Positions 24,942 to 39,900 of a stretch of 64,000 bases of DNA are shown in pieces. This stretch comes from Zygnema circumcarinatum. Its lineage: Eukaryota > Streptophyta > Zygnematophyceae > Zygnematales > Zygnemataceae. A program made the position numbers and the translations under genes. Where the stretch lies: contig CM074807.1 of assembly GCA_037447605.1 (NCBI GenBank), positions 2,589,429-2,653,428 on the forward strand, given 5' to 3'. Each line of letters starts with the position of its first letter. Within the stretch, counting starts at the first letter, position 1. The notes under the pieces are model-generated. The model had not been told where the DNA came from. It did no database searches and saw only the letters and a list, made by a program, of their open reading frames with translations.

Positions 24942-27900
24942 CTGTCAAAGACCGACCAAATGAGCAGGAAAACGAAACGAAACGTGAAGAAGCGTGCAGA
25001 CAGACATATTGTAGATCTGCAGTGATGCACTTGCAGTGAGAGAGCAAATTAGGCAACAGAGGGGAGGCTTACATTAGCTTATCGGTGAAACTGCAGAAAT
25101 GGGGAAAAGATCCTGGAGAGTATGTACAGGTAGGATCAACTGGCAATTCCGCAGTCACAACGGGAACCTGCCCAACACCCTCTACCCGCCCGCATCTCAA
25201 ACTAACTCTTCTAAACAAAATAGTGAAGGTAGAGAAAACAATCGCGGCTCTGCTCTCACGAACAGAGTAGAACCACCCTCATCATCCTCATCTCTGAATC
25301 ACGAATGTGGTGGCAGTCGTCCACTGCGACAACAACGAATTCAAGGCCACGACGATCAAAAGGACTTTTCACGATTGCAAGGTCTCACCAAATTCAGCTC
25401 TCGAATGGACCGCACATCACGGGGCATCGTTAGGGCTGGACCGCCAGTTCCTCTCTGTCAAGATCACTCCACATAAGGAACAGAAGCAGCATATTATCGC
25501 CAGATGTTATTGAACTACATTTTGCACTCCAACCCTGCCACTAATCTCCGTTGAAAAGTAAAGGGAAGCTTTAGTTTGGAGAACATGGCTGTTACCGTCT
25601 CAAGCTCCGCCAACCGAATGTACACCTCGATCATCTGCTGCATCTGCACATTCACACCATTCTCTGCCTCCTTCAGCTGCCGAAAGCAGCAATCCCTGCT
25701 TGAGTGCGAGGGCTTTCAGACCCATCAAGCTTCTCATCAGGCCTGTAGGGAGGGAGAGGGGGAGCGAGAGAGAGGGGAGGAGAGAGAGAGGGGTTCACCT
25801 GTGCAAGCAGTGGGGCGTGGCGAGAGCGCAGAGAGCGCAAGACAGTGAGAGCCGCTTCCTTTTTTTCGGGATCGACCACAAAAGCACTTCTAGTCATGCG
25901 CTTGTCCGGAACGCGGTCACCATTTGCCAGGGCGAGCAGCTGTTCCCAAGAAGGGAGGGCCCTTTGGTGGGTCGGATATGAGTCTCACACAGGAGAGTGA
26001 GGGAGGGGTCTCTTTCTGCAGCTTTGGAGTTACTGTCAGAACTTACCTGGTTGAGTGTGTGGTAAGGATGCTCGTTCGCCATTTTGATCACGAGCTTCAT
26101 AAGGACGACCTGGAACGGGAGACGGCCATTTGCTGATGTCAAAACCTTCTAATGACAGAGGCGTGTTCAGCAGCTGCGCTCTGCCTTGTTTCAGCTTTTT
26201 CAGCAGCATATCATTCTCAAGGGTAGAAAAGGCATGCTTTGACTTTTAGGAGATACGGACCCTCACCTGAAATTCACTGTTTGTTGAATTGGCCATGCGT
26301 GAGGCAAGCTGATAGACCAATGGAAGGAACTTGCGAGAGGCAACCTACAGTCACACACCAGCGAAAGGTCATACAACATGCAGAGGATTGTCGCAGTTCT
26401 GAGAGAGGTACAGAGACGTTGTCAATGCCCCCACCTGCTCAGTTGTCCTCAGCATCGCCTGCGCCATCTCCGGAGAAGCTGCTAACTCGAACCAAATGGC
26501 TACGAGTCGAAACATCTGCCAAACATTCGGCTCAGTGAGCTTCCAGTACGAAGCTCGATCAAGCATGGCTCTGTGTAGGTGTTTTAGGCATTACTAATTT
26601 ACAGTTGAGGAATATGTAAGGCATGGCAAGGCAGCAGACTTACAGCTCGGATGTCATATTTATCGCCGGTCATAAGACTCTTGCGATAGCTGCTCACTGC
26701 CTGCAGCAACACGGCATCTTTATCTTCCTGCCCTCCCAGAATGGGCAGCCAATATTCAACGGCCTCAGAATTTGCCTCGGCTGCTGTTATCAGTAAGAAT
26801 TCCTCGTTTGCAAGCCCGTTCGAATCACAATTTCCACTCCAGTTCGAAAGGCGGCAAAGGAATTATAGTAAAGTATGTGAAGCAGAGCTTAAAGAGAAAG
26901 GCTTTTATGTCCAAGAGATATTGGGTGCTTCCGTTCAGCGGTTTTTGTCCAGCTTTGGGGATTTGGATGCATCACTGTCCGAACGAGTACTCCTGCAGAG
27001 GATAAGGCTCAGTGGTGGTCCACCTTTAGGCGCCGATCCTCCTCATCATCTAATGCCAACTGCTTGCTCAACTCCCTCCCACGATACTCCAAAGCTCTAC
27101 GAGCCTCCTCCTACCGTCATCCCGAAGAAGCTGCTGCCATTCAGCTGCTAGAAACATCCATGGGTGAAGAATAGCAGAACAAGACGCATATTCACATGTT
27201 CAATTCCTGCAATTCCTGGAGTCACACTTACGGCCTCATGGTGCCACCCAAACTCACAACGACAAAGGGTCTCCGGTTGCCTCCAAGAGGAATCTCACTG
27301 TGCAAATGACATTAGCTGTTTCCTCCTTTCAAGCTTACCACTTTGATGGTCTTCAGGCGTCTTTGAATAGCTTCAAGCTCCTTCCTCTGCTCCCATATTT
27401 GCGCAGTCAATGAATAGCAAAGGCTTTTCTTCTGTTGTTAGCCATATTGCCAAGCTCCGAGGCTTCGCTCGCACACTGTTTTTTTCTCCAGCATCTCATT
27501 AGCCTCTACACCCTTTCCGCATAGTTATCTCAAGGCAGCTGCCTACCTTGTGCTGCCGAACACTCTGAGCAGCTTGCCATTCACTGGAGTTGAGACGGGT
27601 CATGTAGCTGCGATAGAGCATGTCCGCATAATTGGCAGCACGGAAATGCATAGAGCACTGCTGCTGCCTCCATGGGGACTTCACCAAAGTACAGGGTTGA
27701 GGCTCGCTGGGCTGTGCCACAAGCTCATCCGAGAGACTGGCAGCTCGGTGCAGATATTGGTCGAGAATCACACGGGAGCTGCACTAATGCGACCATGGAG
27801 TCAATGGAGCTGCCTCTTGTTGATACCTCCGTACTAAAGTCGAGCTTCACCGCCAACAAAAACTTCACAAAAGCGTGTTCATGTTCATGGATACATGTCA

Positions 27901-30900
27901 TGTGTCAATCAGGAAAGCACCTACCTGAGAGAGCGAGTTGCTGCAAGCCACTTGCCAGCACGCGAGAGCATATAGGCTGTATGGTGGGTCTGCGAGCATA
28001 GGTGCTGTAAAGCATGAAGCACAAGACTGACCGCCATCTCCTGCTGTCCACGTATCCACATCAGCTTGCCCTCCTCTACCTGCCAATCCCACCCCAGAAA
28101 AAGTTGTAGCACGCAATAGTGTGCAACAGAAAATGGCAAGTGGCTTGCGGAAAGCATTCGAATATTAGAAGAGTTTAAGTTTCTTACTCGTCCTGCCAGA
28201 AGAGCAGACTCCAAAGCTTCCTTTCTATCCCCATTCAGCTCGCTGAGCTCGCTCTCACGTGCCAGTTGGCCGCATACATGCTTCAATTCCTCTACTGCGC
28301 TCCCAGCTTGACTTAGTCTGCTAGCCTGCAATTTTCTCCCCATCCCCTTGATAGACTTGAAGAAGGGTAGCAAAAATTTTGGCCTTTCGCCATATGGCCT
28401 TCACTGCAGATTGGAAAAGAAAATCAGCCGCAGCAGACAACATCGAAGAGACAATAGCTGCAAATTCATAGAGAAGTCTGAGCTTACCCACCAAACCACG
28501 TAGAGAAAGGAGAGGAAAATACCTTTCTGGCAACTCCAGCGACTCGGCAAAGATGGTGAGGCAGACAGTCTTTAAGCTGCAAGAGTTTTAGCAACACTGT
28601 ACGCACTGCCAGCAGGGGGTCCAACAGGTCATAGCGACCCTGCAGCTGAGCCGACTCCTTGAAATCTTGTATCTGCTTACATACACGTTTGCTTCACGCT
28701 CATTAACCCCTCGGATCATGCATCCAACAGAGCTGCAAAGAAAAAAAAAGATATTTCTGTATGCAACACTTTCGACCGGTTCAGTTTAGCATTACTGTAC
28801 TAGCTCACACCAAACCTGTTTACCTGCTTTGCAGCCTTTCCCTCATCGCGGAGATGCTGTGTGGAAAGTGCTGGCCAGCGAGCAGGCCATGCGTCGGCGA
28901 CTTCATCCAATACCTGCAAGAGGATCGATATAAGTAACTGAGGAAACAATGTAGGAGCTGTACGGTTTCTCTCCCATTGTTCGGTGGAGGTAAAGGTCAG
29001 TCTACCTGCAATTTGACAATGGCGAGGTTGATCGCATGCATACTTTCCATGCTCCCTTGAGCGACAGATGTCACGACTACCTGCCCCCCCTCCCGCAGTG
29101 GCAGGCACAGTCAGCTTCATGTAGTGATTGGAAATGAAGGAGCACAGAGGACAGGGAGTCAAACACAGGAAAAAGAACGATAACGTCATAATCCACATAC
29201 AATGGGTTTGAATCAGACAGAAACGAATGCGAAACAGATTAAAAAAAAAAAAAAATCGGGACAGAATCGGATCTGGAAAAAAGGATGCAGAGCGGTACGA
29301 CTGAGTAAATGCCACAGAGCTTCTCGTGTAAAGAAGATTGGGAATGTGAAGGGAACTTCAGATCTCAAACAGAAGTGAAAGGTGTAGCTTACTACAAACA
29401 CAAAGAGTTCCTTAATTCCTTCTCGAAGGGAACAAGCCGCTAATAGTTTGAAAAAAAAAAAAAAAAAGTTGAGACACTGATGATAGAGGTCACACTTTGC
29501 TCAATATAGGGAGATGAGAAGATAGCTTCTGTTCAGAGTCACATACTCCCCCGCGAGTAAATTCTACTGAGAACGAGAAAGCCTTGAAGACACAAGCCAT
29601 GCAGGAATTATAGAAGTTAGACCTGCCGAGCTTGCTTCAGTCCTCCCCCAAAGCGATCCCCGTCTCCTTCCGCAAGGGCTGCAAGGGAGCTGCAGACATT
29701 CCACAGCAGGCAGCACCTTCATCAGCTTATGCACTGCCCTCCGTGAAAACTCACTGTGTACCAGTCTCCATATCACAGCATTTGTTAGCAATTCCGATAA
29801 CGAGAAACTGGGTTGCCTGGCAAGGGCATTTTGTCTCAAAGGCTCCACCTGTACAAAGCAGAATGATATCCAACACTCGTCTGGGGGTCTCGCAGGGCTC
29901 CTCCTCCCGCATCCCACTTTCCGGACCGCCAAGCAGCTTCAAACTATCTCCACAGCAACAAACAGACCGATTCAAGAAGCGAGATTAGTGTCATGACAAT
30001 AAAGATGCAGAATAGAAACAGCAAAAGGACCACCCGTGCATAGTCTGAGGGGGAAGGGCCTCCTAAGGGGGACGAAGCTGCGTATACGTTATTTTCTCAC
30101 CTGCAGCTCCGCAAAACTATCGGCAATGCCATGAGTGGATTGATTGAGCCCTTGGCGATATGTGTCCAGCACATGCAGGCAGCCCATGTTCTTTAGGGCC
30201 TCTCCTATGCCCACATGTGAGGATAGAGGGGTCATAGTCTCAGCATGGAGGGCCGCCCCTTGAGGAGACCTGGAAGGGATATTGGTTCTGCTCCCAATTA
30301 AGTCGCAGGTCGCAAGGACCTCATCCCAGCGGCCCTCATGCTTGGTGAGAGCAAGACGGGCCATTACCTGCGACGAGCATTTGGAAGAATGCCTTATTGG
30401 AAGAAAAATACTAGTTTTTTCCCAATGAAAAGAATCGTTTGAGACTCTGTGGGGATACAAACGTTCAAGACCCACCACTTGTGGGAGGATGTTCCCTAAA
30501 TCGAATGAAGAACTTGCCTTGTTTGTACGCGCGACACCATAAATGCCATCGGGCTCATTAATCTTTGAATAGGCATCAAGAAGTAGTTGCTCGTGGAGAG
30601 GCACCTGGACAAGCCCATGCAGGAACAAAGTGACTGCCTTATAATTTTGACGTTGTTCGGTGCATGCATTCAAAGCTTATTGCGCTGCAGCATGCTCAGA
30701 TGTAGCAGAAGCATGTTTAACTGATGGAATTCGGGCTTTGCCACTCACAGGAGTTTCATCGGAGAAGTCAGGGTCTCCAAGTGTGAGGCAGCCAAACTTT
30801 TCCTCACACCAATGCTCTACATAGAGTATGGAAGTGAACACGGCTGCACATCTCTGCACCACCAACACGTCCAATATTTGAAATGTTCGAAATTACCTCG

Positions 30901-33900
30901 CACCGTTTGCTGGATAAAATGAGGATGCGCCCTGTAAAGATACCTGTGCTGCTCTTGCTGCGACCAAATAGTCGATACTCAGCCAGTAGACCTGCATATC
31001 AAGCTCCTGTGAGTCAGTCTCAGCAATACAGAGTGCAAGTTAACATGGTTGGCAAGCCATCATCAACATTGGTAAAGTTTCCTCGATTTTGAACCATTTT
31101 GCTCCAAGCTCGTCCTTACATCCTATAGCCATTAGTGCGATACAGCTCACCACCCCTACAAGTCTCACTGAGACGATGCTAGAGAAGGTTCTGACCTTCT
31201 TCCATGTGCTGGGAGATACTCCACAACCTTCATGCTCTCCACTTGAGTGTCCATTCATTGAACCGCCAGTATTCGGGCTCTCACTCTGAACAATTCACCC
31301 AAAAGATTTCATTTCAATATAACACCGACGAAACAACAGAAGCAGAACGGAGGAATGAAGGTGAAGCACTAGACATGAAGAACAAAGGACGGGAGGACTT
31401 GAATCTGCAAATTGAGTTCTTTTCACTAGTCCTATGTCTCAGAGAGGCCATTGAATAAAATCTGTACGGACTCTCTTGAACTCTGCACATGATCATGTGG
31501 TAATTCAGCTGCTTGCCGAAAGAGATCCCCTCCTGCGCTTTGAGGCCGAGGTTGGCGTCATGAGAGATAACACGTAGCAATGTCGCAGCTTATTCATGGA
31601 ATCCATCACCAGCTGCACTGCCCTTATGCTCGCATGTGCGTCACACAGCACATGCTCTTCCACCTGCATATGGCAGAGATATAGGGGTGATTCACGAAAC
31701 TGTGCAGGCAGTTTAAAGCAGAAAGTTTGGTATTAACTTAATTGTATTGACAGGTGGTAAATCAAATTGAACAAAAGAAACTAAATGTTATTCGATCAAC
31801 GCTCGCACTCAAGGTAAACCTGCGATGGCTGCGATTGCAGAACAAGTGAGAAAGGTCCCGACCAAATACACGGAGTCTTTGCCAGGGGGCTAAAACCAAC
31901 CTGAGCTGAAATCATGGAGCACAGCGATTCGTTTGACCCGGATCGTCCTGCAATGTCACCAAGCACATGGGGGAAGGCCATCTCGGCAAAAGCCGCCTTT
32001 CGCTTCGCTATTGCCTGGCAAAGTCTGTGCGCGAAGACAAAAGCAAATTTGGCATTAGATCCACTTTCAACGCACATGAAATTCGGACAAACACAGGCAG
32101 AAGCAGCACTGAAAAAATGAGCTCCTGACAAAACAATAAAACTTCAAGCAAAGGGGACAAGGATAAGGGGACCAAGGCAAGCGGTAGCTTACCTCAAAAG
32201 GGGATCGTGACTTTGCCTCAGCAGTGCATGCACCACGTTGCACACCCAATCCTCGTACAGTTGCTGCCTTGTACTCCATGTTCTTGCATCCTTTATGTCT
32301 GCCACTTCTGCAAGGCAGCGAGTTGGACGTCAGAACTGGAACAGGGGCTCGGAAATGAGTGAGCGATGAACCAACCGCTAAGAACATGCAGTTGGTTGAG
32401 GCCAAACAGTTTATAGTTTACCCTGATCTTGCCATGCAAGAGGTTCAATCATGCGTTCCAGTCTTTGAGGAGTGCAGCTCTTGCAGTGCACCTGAAAGCC
32501 CCTCAAATCTCCCCACCGATGTTCAAAGCAATCAGCAGAACGAATGCGCCTTTACTTGTCACAATGGAGAAGCAGCTCGAACACTACAAGTTTCAAACAA
32601 CTGAGATAGAAAGGATGCTAATAGAAGCAGCAATAGTGTCTCGAATTCAAAAGTAATAGCACCTTAAGTGAACACATGCAGTGATTCGTCGAGAAGTGAC
32701 TAATCGCGACTGTATACACGATATTTGCTTAATACATAACAAAATGCATAGATGAAACGTAGGTCTCGAATGTATTGAAATTGGACAAGCCATCCATAGT
32801 CAAATAGAAAAACAAACTTCCTGGCCAAACAGCAAAGGATACAGCCTGAGGTGTAAACTCTTCTAACTAACTACCGTAAATCTTTTGGATAGTTTCCGAT
32901 TGATCGTAAGTGCAGAGACATACGAAAGGAGCAAGCCAGGTGGTACGTGGCAGTAGCGCAACGTACCTCCATGTAGAGCTTCTCTTCTCCTGACAAGTTT
33001 GAGAATGCGTCTTGGCCTTTCTCTGTTGCGAGTAGACCCTGCAAGCAAAACGGGAACATTGCAATAACGAACGAAAGTTCAAAAACTATTAGACTTGCAA
33101 CTAGCGTTGGAGATAGAGCGCGCTCATTACAAATTGAATTCAGATTTAATTCAACTTAGACACACCTGCCAGAGAATCACGCACCCAGGATTTGAAGTGA
33201 GCACTTTGTACCTGAAGTGTCCTTGTAGAAATCTCAATGATCTGCACATCGTGGTCGACCAAAAACGAATCCAATTGCAAGAGAGCCCTCCTGACAAAGC
33301 TTTTATCCACTCCCAATTGCGAGTCTGTGCTGATCCCTTCGCCTGCTTGTGCTCCTTTCACAACATCATCATCGATGTGAAAGGAGACAGCTCCTGAATC
33401 CCAGATACCCACCTGCAAGCCCATCCATACCATCGTCAGTCAACCTCCTCCGACGTGGGTTACATGTCATTTGAATGCTAGGATGGCAATGCGGATGCGC
33501 AGGAAGCAAGGGAGTTGAGCTCACTGCAGCAAGCAGTTGGCCCGCCATATCGCACATCTCATCATCGCGTTCTCCGCCACAGAGCTTCACCAGCCGCCAT
33601 ACAGCGGCAACGACATCGGGACGGTGGGACATTTTCAGATGACCCTTCACTGAGTCTTCTGGTTGCTGCAGCTCTTCCTTGCGGAACTTGAGTTCATTGC
33701 ACAGATATCGCAAACTGCACATAGAAGCGACATAGGCTTGAGACGGCGACAAGCACCTTGTGGGATTGGAAAATGACCGCTAAAGCACCTAAAGTTTCAG
33801 CCACCTGGAGGATTACTGTCAATGTGAAAATCGATACACCATAAAGCGAAGCAATACGAGTTCTCCTGTAAAATTATTCAAGTTCATTTCGTGTACATAC

Positions 33901-36900
33901 ATCAAACATACTCCATGGGCCACTAGCGTCTTCCACAGAATTTTCGCTGCCACTGATCTCAACAGTACCTTCGTCTACGAAGCCCAGGAGATGCTTGCGG
34001 TGCTCGCCGAGCAAACTGCGATCCAAGATAAGGAAGGAAGGAATAAGCTCGATGACTTCATGCTTGAGATCATCGTGAAAACTTTGGGGGGGGGGGGGGG
34101 GTTTGCAAGCTATGAGAAGCATTTCAGCACACTTGCGTACCTGCACAAGCTCATCGGTCAGGCTAAGGCCAGTTCGAAGGGCAGAGTGCAACGATCGCAT
34201 GCCCTCGAACTGAAGGGTGTTTGGAAATGCATCTAGCTCCTGTATAACATAAAGCAGAACGAGAACAGAGTTGAAACAGGATTCCCACGTTTAGCATTTC
34301 TCGGACGTGTTCCGTGTTATATAGGCGTTTCAGAAGTGGAAGTCGAATGGCAAGGATTTGAAACACGACGAGTCCTATTTAAGAGGCTCGAGAAAAGTAA
34401 AAAATCTGAAGGAATAATGCAGGTCAGGCAACTAAGACGTTTTTTGATAGTATAACGCCACGCGAGAATACGAAGGCCGGCACAAGAAATTATCTACAAT
34501 CTATCTAACTAACTATCTAGGAAGAGCAATTCTCGCTTCCAGCTTACAAGACACTGCACCCGTTTTTGTAAAAGCGGCCACATGCGTCTGGGGAATAGGA
34601 AAACCCGTAGAGACTGTTTCAAATAGCATTGAAAAAATCTTCTCAATCACAGACTTAAATCCTTCAGAGTCCCTTGCCGGAAGGGAACTACATTTTTCCT
34701 CAAGACAGGGTCCATCGCCCTACAGGGGAGCTCCTAAGGTATCGCCCGACTGTCCACAATCTATCTGCAGATGAATGAACTTTGCTGTCCTGAAGTCCAA
34801 TAAGTCCTCCATGAAAGACTCCATTCAGAACAAAGAGTTCATCCTTACCTTACTCTTCGATTTCCCAGTACATCCAATATTTTACTGAACAGTAAAAACA
34901 ACGGCCCAAGGCAAATGCTCTATCCTTTTCCATCGGACTCATTCCTTTGATTGACTTTAATTGTACCAGTTCTAGTCAAAGCAAACTTGAGGTAAAAAAC
35001 GGCAGCTGGGAATGCTGATGGCAGTTTGTACCTTGATGTACTTGTGAAGCTGCACATGGCCTCTAACAGTGAGCTGCTCAAGCAGTTCCCATACAAAAGG
35101 CGAGATAGGAACCCCTTCAGCACTTTGAGGAATCGCAGCGCTCCGATCGTCGTACTCGCTTTGACGGCCATGCAGTGTGCAGGCCACAAGTTTAGACACT
35201 ATCGGCTGCATGGAGAAAAGCATCCCAATACCCGGAATCGGTGAAACGAAGTTAGACCACTTAAACTTGGAAGTCAGTCTCAGTCGAGCAGCCCATCTTC
35301 GGCTTTCCCCAGTCCTCAAAGACATAGTTTCATTTGTAAAGAGAACTCAGAAAACTGTATCAGACCCTAGTCACAAGTGAAGCCATTCCTTACCGATGCT
35401 TTAGTGTAGGTATATATCGGAAAGAGTTTATGCTATATTCCCTTCACATCTGAGATCAAGTGAGTTAGACCATCTATACCTGCAGTTGGTGTCCTACAGT
35501 TGGTCCGAAGAGGGCTGAAGAGCTTCTCTCGACGGACCCTAGCAGAGCCTGCAGAATGCGGCAGCAGTCTTCCTGCAACAGGGGGTCCTCGATACACTGC
35601 AGCAGAATATGCACAATATATCTGCACACGATGTGCTTCAATGCATGATCAGTCATGACAAAAGGTACAACAACTAGTTTTTACAAGAATCAGTCAGTTG
35701 CCCGTGCTATGAACCGTGAGGTTGACAAGCATCACATGTAGAGCAGCACTACCGGAAAGTGCTTGGGGCAGCGACACGGAGGTCCAACACTTCGATTAAG
35801 GCAGCGAGGCCGGCCAGATAGTGCCTCTTATGGCGGCCATGATTGGCTTTTTGAATCTCCATGTGCAGTTGCAGTAGAAGCTGCAGCATACAACAGGATT
35901 CACCACCGTTAAGCCATGAAATCAGGGGCACGAGCAGGCTGGAGTATCCTCACCCTCTTTTCTCGTAAGAAAATTCACCCCTCAGAACCTGAGAACGAGG
36001 CACGATCTGCAGCTTCTCTTCAGAAAGAAGCATGTAAACGTATTTGCAGAGATAAGAAAGAACAGTGATGCTGACATACCGCAAAAGTTCGGTCTGCACG
36101 GAAGACTTTCATGGGATCCACAAGGCCTCGTGGTTTTGCACGTAAAGTCGAATCAGTCTCAACGCTGCAGTGAAACGACGACCAGAATCAGATACACAAT
36201 GATGTGTACATTGATAGGCGATTTGCAGACATCATTGATCTATGTCATAGTCTACATTTGCTCAGGGAGCAGTTGGCAAGCAGAAGTGCGCACCTTTCAA
36301 CAAAGCCATCAACAAGCGTACATATGGCAGCCACAGTCGTTGCTGCAGAGCTGTAAGGGAAGTTAGGACGAGCTGCTGCGGAAGTTTGCTTCAGGAGGTG
36401 ACTAACGATAGTGATCTGATGACAGCACAAGGAGGGCAACTCTCAGTACGATAGAGTCCCTCAGTACAATTTCTAGTCTACAAACCTTGAAACAAATACT
36501 GGCTAGGCACTGGCTATAGACTCATATCTACTAGGACTATCGTCTGGGCTGCATTCATGCTGTCACGCACCATTCGTTTCCGAATCAGCTCATCGCGTTC
36601 CCCCTCAGTCAGGCCGCCTTTGTCAAGCATGGTCCCTTGAAGTATGTAAGCAGCTCGCTCTTGCTCCTTTCCGTCTTCGCTGCAGTGAAGAGGAAGTAGT
36701 GCTGCAAAAAGTTCCGTAAAGTTTTCTTTCACCAGTATCGCTGAAGTCCTGCCTGCAGCCTACAATGGAGGACACAACGTGGGAGATAAGACTGCAACTC
36801 CTCGGCGGAAGTGTCCTTAAGCGATAGTCTACCACTATAATCAGCGAAAAAACTGTCCCTCTCCTTGAAACCAATCGGAGCTCACCTCGGCTAGCCAGTC

Positions 36901-39900
36901 GACCTCATCTAAGTGATCAATGAAGAAAAGCGACGGCAGAAGATGCGGACTGCAAGATCTCCAAAAGTCCTCCACATTCATTTTTGTTGTAAAAACCTCT
37001 TGGATCTGCACCCTTTGATTTCTTTCATCACAAAGGACGTCATATTTTTGCATAGCAGCTTCTGCCTTGAGGAATCTAGGGATTAGATATGAACTTGTAT
37101 GCCGTTACTCACTGTTAGCAAGGAAGCAAGGGCAGATCCTGATTGGACCCAGCTAGCCATAAGCTTCGGAATGTGCTGCGCCATCAACTGTCCCTTAAAA
37201 GCTCCCAGTCATTGAGATAAGTTTCTGTCCAAAACCCAATCACCGTACACCATGCGCTGCAACTACGCTACTTGGTACGAGCATAAAGGCATTTGCCATT
37301 TGTATCAGATGTCGAAATGTTCACATGCATACTGTAATGAATCCACAAGCCAAGCAGGTTCCCACTTAACAAAGTTCTTTGACTTAGTCTGGGATTCCAA
37401 CATGGGCAAGCCAAGTAGATGAAAAGGTTTCCGACGAAGCGCACCTGCCATCTGTCTACGTAGGAAAGGCTGCGAGCAAGCTTGTCTAAAACAGCGCACA
37501 CAAGCGCCCTGCCAAACATGTGGAAACGTTAGAAGGGGGTGATGGGACTCTGGGCTCGGCTGGCAACTACAAGTAGGTAACTACCCGAGCTGCATCATCA
37601 ATAAGTGAACACGAGAACGTAAAGGTAAAGCAATCCGACTCGATGTATCCATACGCAAAGTGTCCACTCACTGAAGGCCCGTCGATGCAGCTTGTGCGCA
37701 AAGCATGAACACAACCTGCCCATCCATATGCAGTCACTAGCAAAATGAGCTCCTCATCCCAACTTGCTATAATGGAACCGTGTCTTCGCGAGCCCACTAT
37801 CGCTCTCAAATCCTTGAGCAGTAAGAGGTCACGCAATGAAAAGACGCCAGTTCACGATCCCCACTGGTTTTAACAAAACTCTTTTCATGCCCTCCGAGAG
37901 TACTATCATAAACGTGGAGGAAAGGTGGGGGTGAAGTGGGGAAGAAGGGGTGGGGGAGAGGAGGCGAAAGCCAGGGTTTGGCAAATCCATTGTGTCATTG
38001 AAGATAAACAATATTTTGGCTCAGTCGGGCGTTAGACTGTATTATTTTTCACGTGTTCTACGAGGTGATCGAATTCGTGGCTGCCAAAAAACTCCTTACC
38101 TCCGATTCCACATCGGCACTGGTTGATGCCACATTCCCAAGCATGATCGCAACTGTTTCTTGCAACGACCTTGGAACTTCTGACGTCTTTTTCATGTCCC
38201 ATGCAGAAGAATTTTCCTTTTTCTGCATGTCAACAGCATCGGAGCTCACTCGCACCAGCTTCACACCGCAATGGCCTCTGCATCATAAACGGCATTCCCG
38301 TCCTACTATGTGAGCATTCAAATGTCGGAGTCTGCTTGAAGATCCATTTCATGCTCTTGACATGTGTACTTTCCTCAACAGACGTTTGACCTTATGAATT
38401 CAGGCTTCGAATGTGATTCCAGACATCTTAGCTTCACAAGACTTAAATTGTATCGGTCTTTCCTGTTCAGCAAGTGACTCGGTTTCTCTGTCTCCCTCAG
38501 CTTGCCTTTAATCTGTACCCACTCAATGCGGATTCAGATTATTCTCACATGATATCCTCCAGCAGTCCCTCGTGTCCATCCCATATCTCAAACAACACTG
38601 AGATTCGCTTTGCCATACGTAGCCGGACACGATACTCCAAGTCTTGGAGGAGGGGCAGAAAGGAGCTCTCTGCAAGCACCTGCCACCACAAATACTGCCT
38701 GTGAGAATCTGGACTGCCACATGATAAAACATCAAAAGCAAAGTAATCCAAATCGTCACGCAGAAAATGCATGATGGACCCTTTATTCTGACTGATGCGA
38801 CTTACAGGAGCTTTACTACCGGGAGGAAATTTTCTGTAACCATGCCATCTTGGTTCCACTGAGATGAACAAAGCACCCAGAGAGGCATGACAGTCTAAAC
38901 AACAGATAAGAAACGGCTCTCACATTACTTACGATAGCTTCTATGGCTCGTATGCCCAGAATTCCTCTCATTGCAATATCATCAATTTGACTCGAGTGTG
39001 CTCGTCAAATACAACCGCATGATGTGGGCAACATACTAATCAGTCGTAGAATCCCAGAAATCATCATCAGCATGAAATGAAATTCACCAAAAAATTCACC
39101 AAATTCATGTAAATCTTCCATGTCTCTGCAGAGAACAGACCTGGCCCTCACTTGGACACGCCTTCAGCAAGCTGTGCACTGCATCCACCAGCTGTATACG
39201 GGAGGGCCAAAAGTGTAGCCGATGCTCAACGACTTGGTTAACCACCATTACAAGCCTCGCCATCATCTGCATTTCAGCACAGTTAAGTTTGGTTTGATCA
39301 CTCAGACTTTCACATCTTACTCCTTAAAAAGGTCAGGAGCGCGATAGAGCATGATTCAAGAAAGGAGCAAAGCGGACCACAAAAATACGTCAACCATATT
39401 TTTCATGATCCAAAGGCGGGAATGACATAAAAAGTGTACCTCTTCGAAAGAACGTCCAAAGACAGTTCCAATGCTGTCTGAACCCAGAGCTCTGAGCTTA
39501 GAACATAGAGTTGTAAGGCTGCGCAAAATGGAAGCGCGACCACTTTCACTTGTTCGACACTCTCCCACAACCACTTCAAACGACTCTACCTGCATAAGAA
39601 TCGAGCTGTCATGTTGTGAGGACAAAAGACGCTTGGATGGATGGACCACAACGCCTTCCTTTCACACATCCAAGCATAAAAAAGTCCATATGTAACCAAT
39701 CCACCCTAGCCCTTGTCAGAAGGACTTTCTGAAAAAAGTCAGCGATCCTCTTCATGACTGTGCTTGATGTGTCAAGCAGATGAGAGCAATGGGTGCAGTC
39801 ACAGGCATGGGGGAGGGAGAACTGACCAGCAGAGATAGATGTTCCTTAGTGAAATCTTGAACAAGGTCACACAGACCAGCTAGGACCTCCAGGCGAAACT

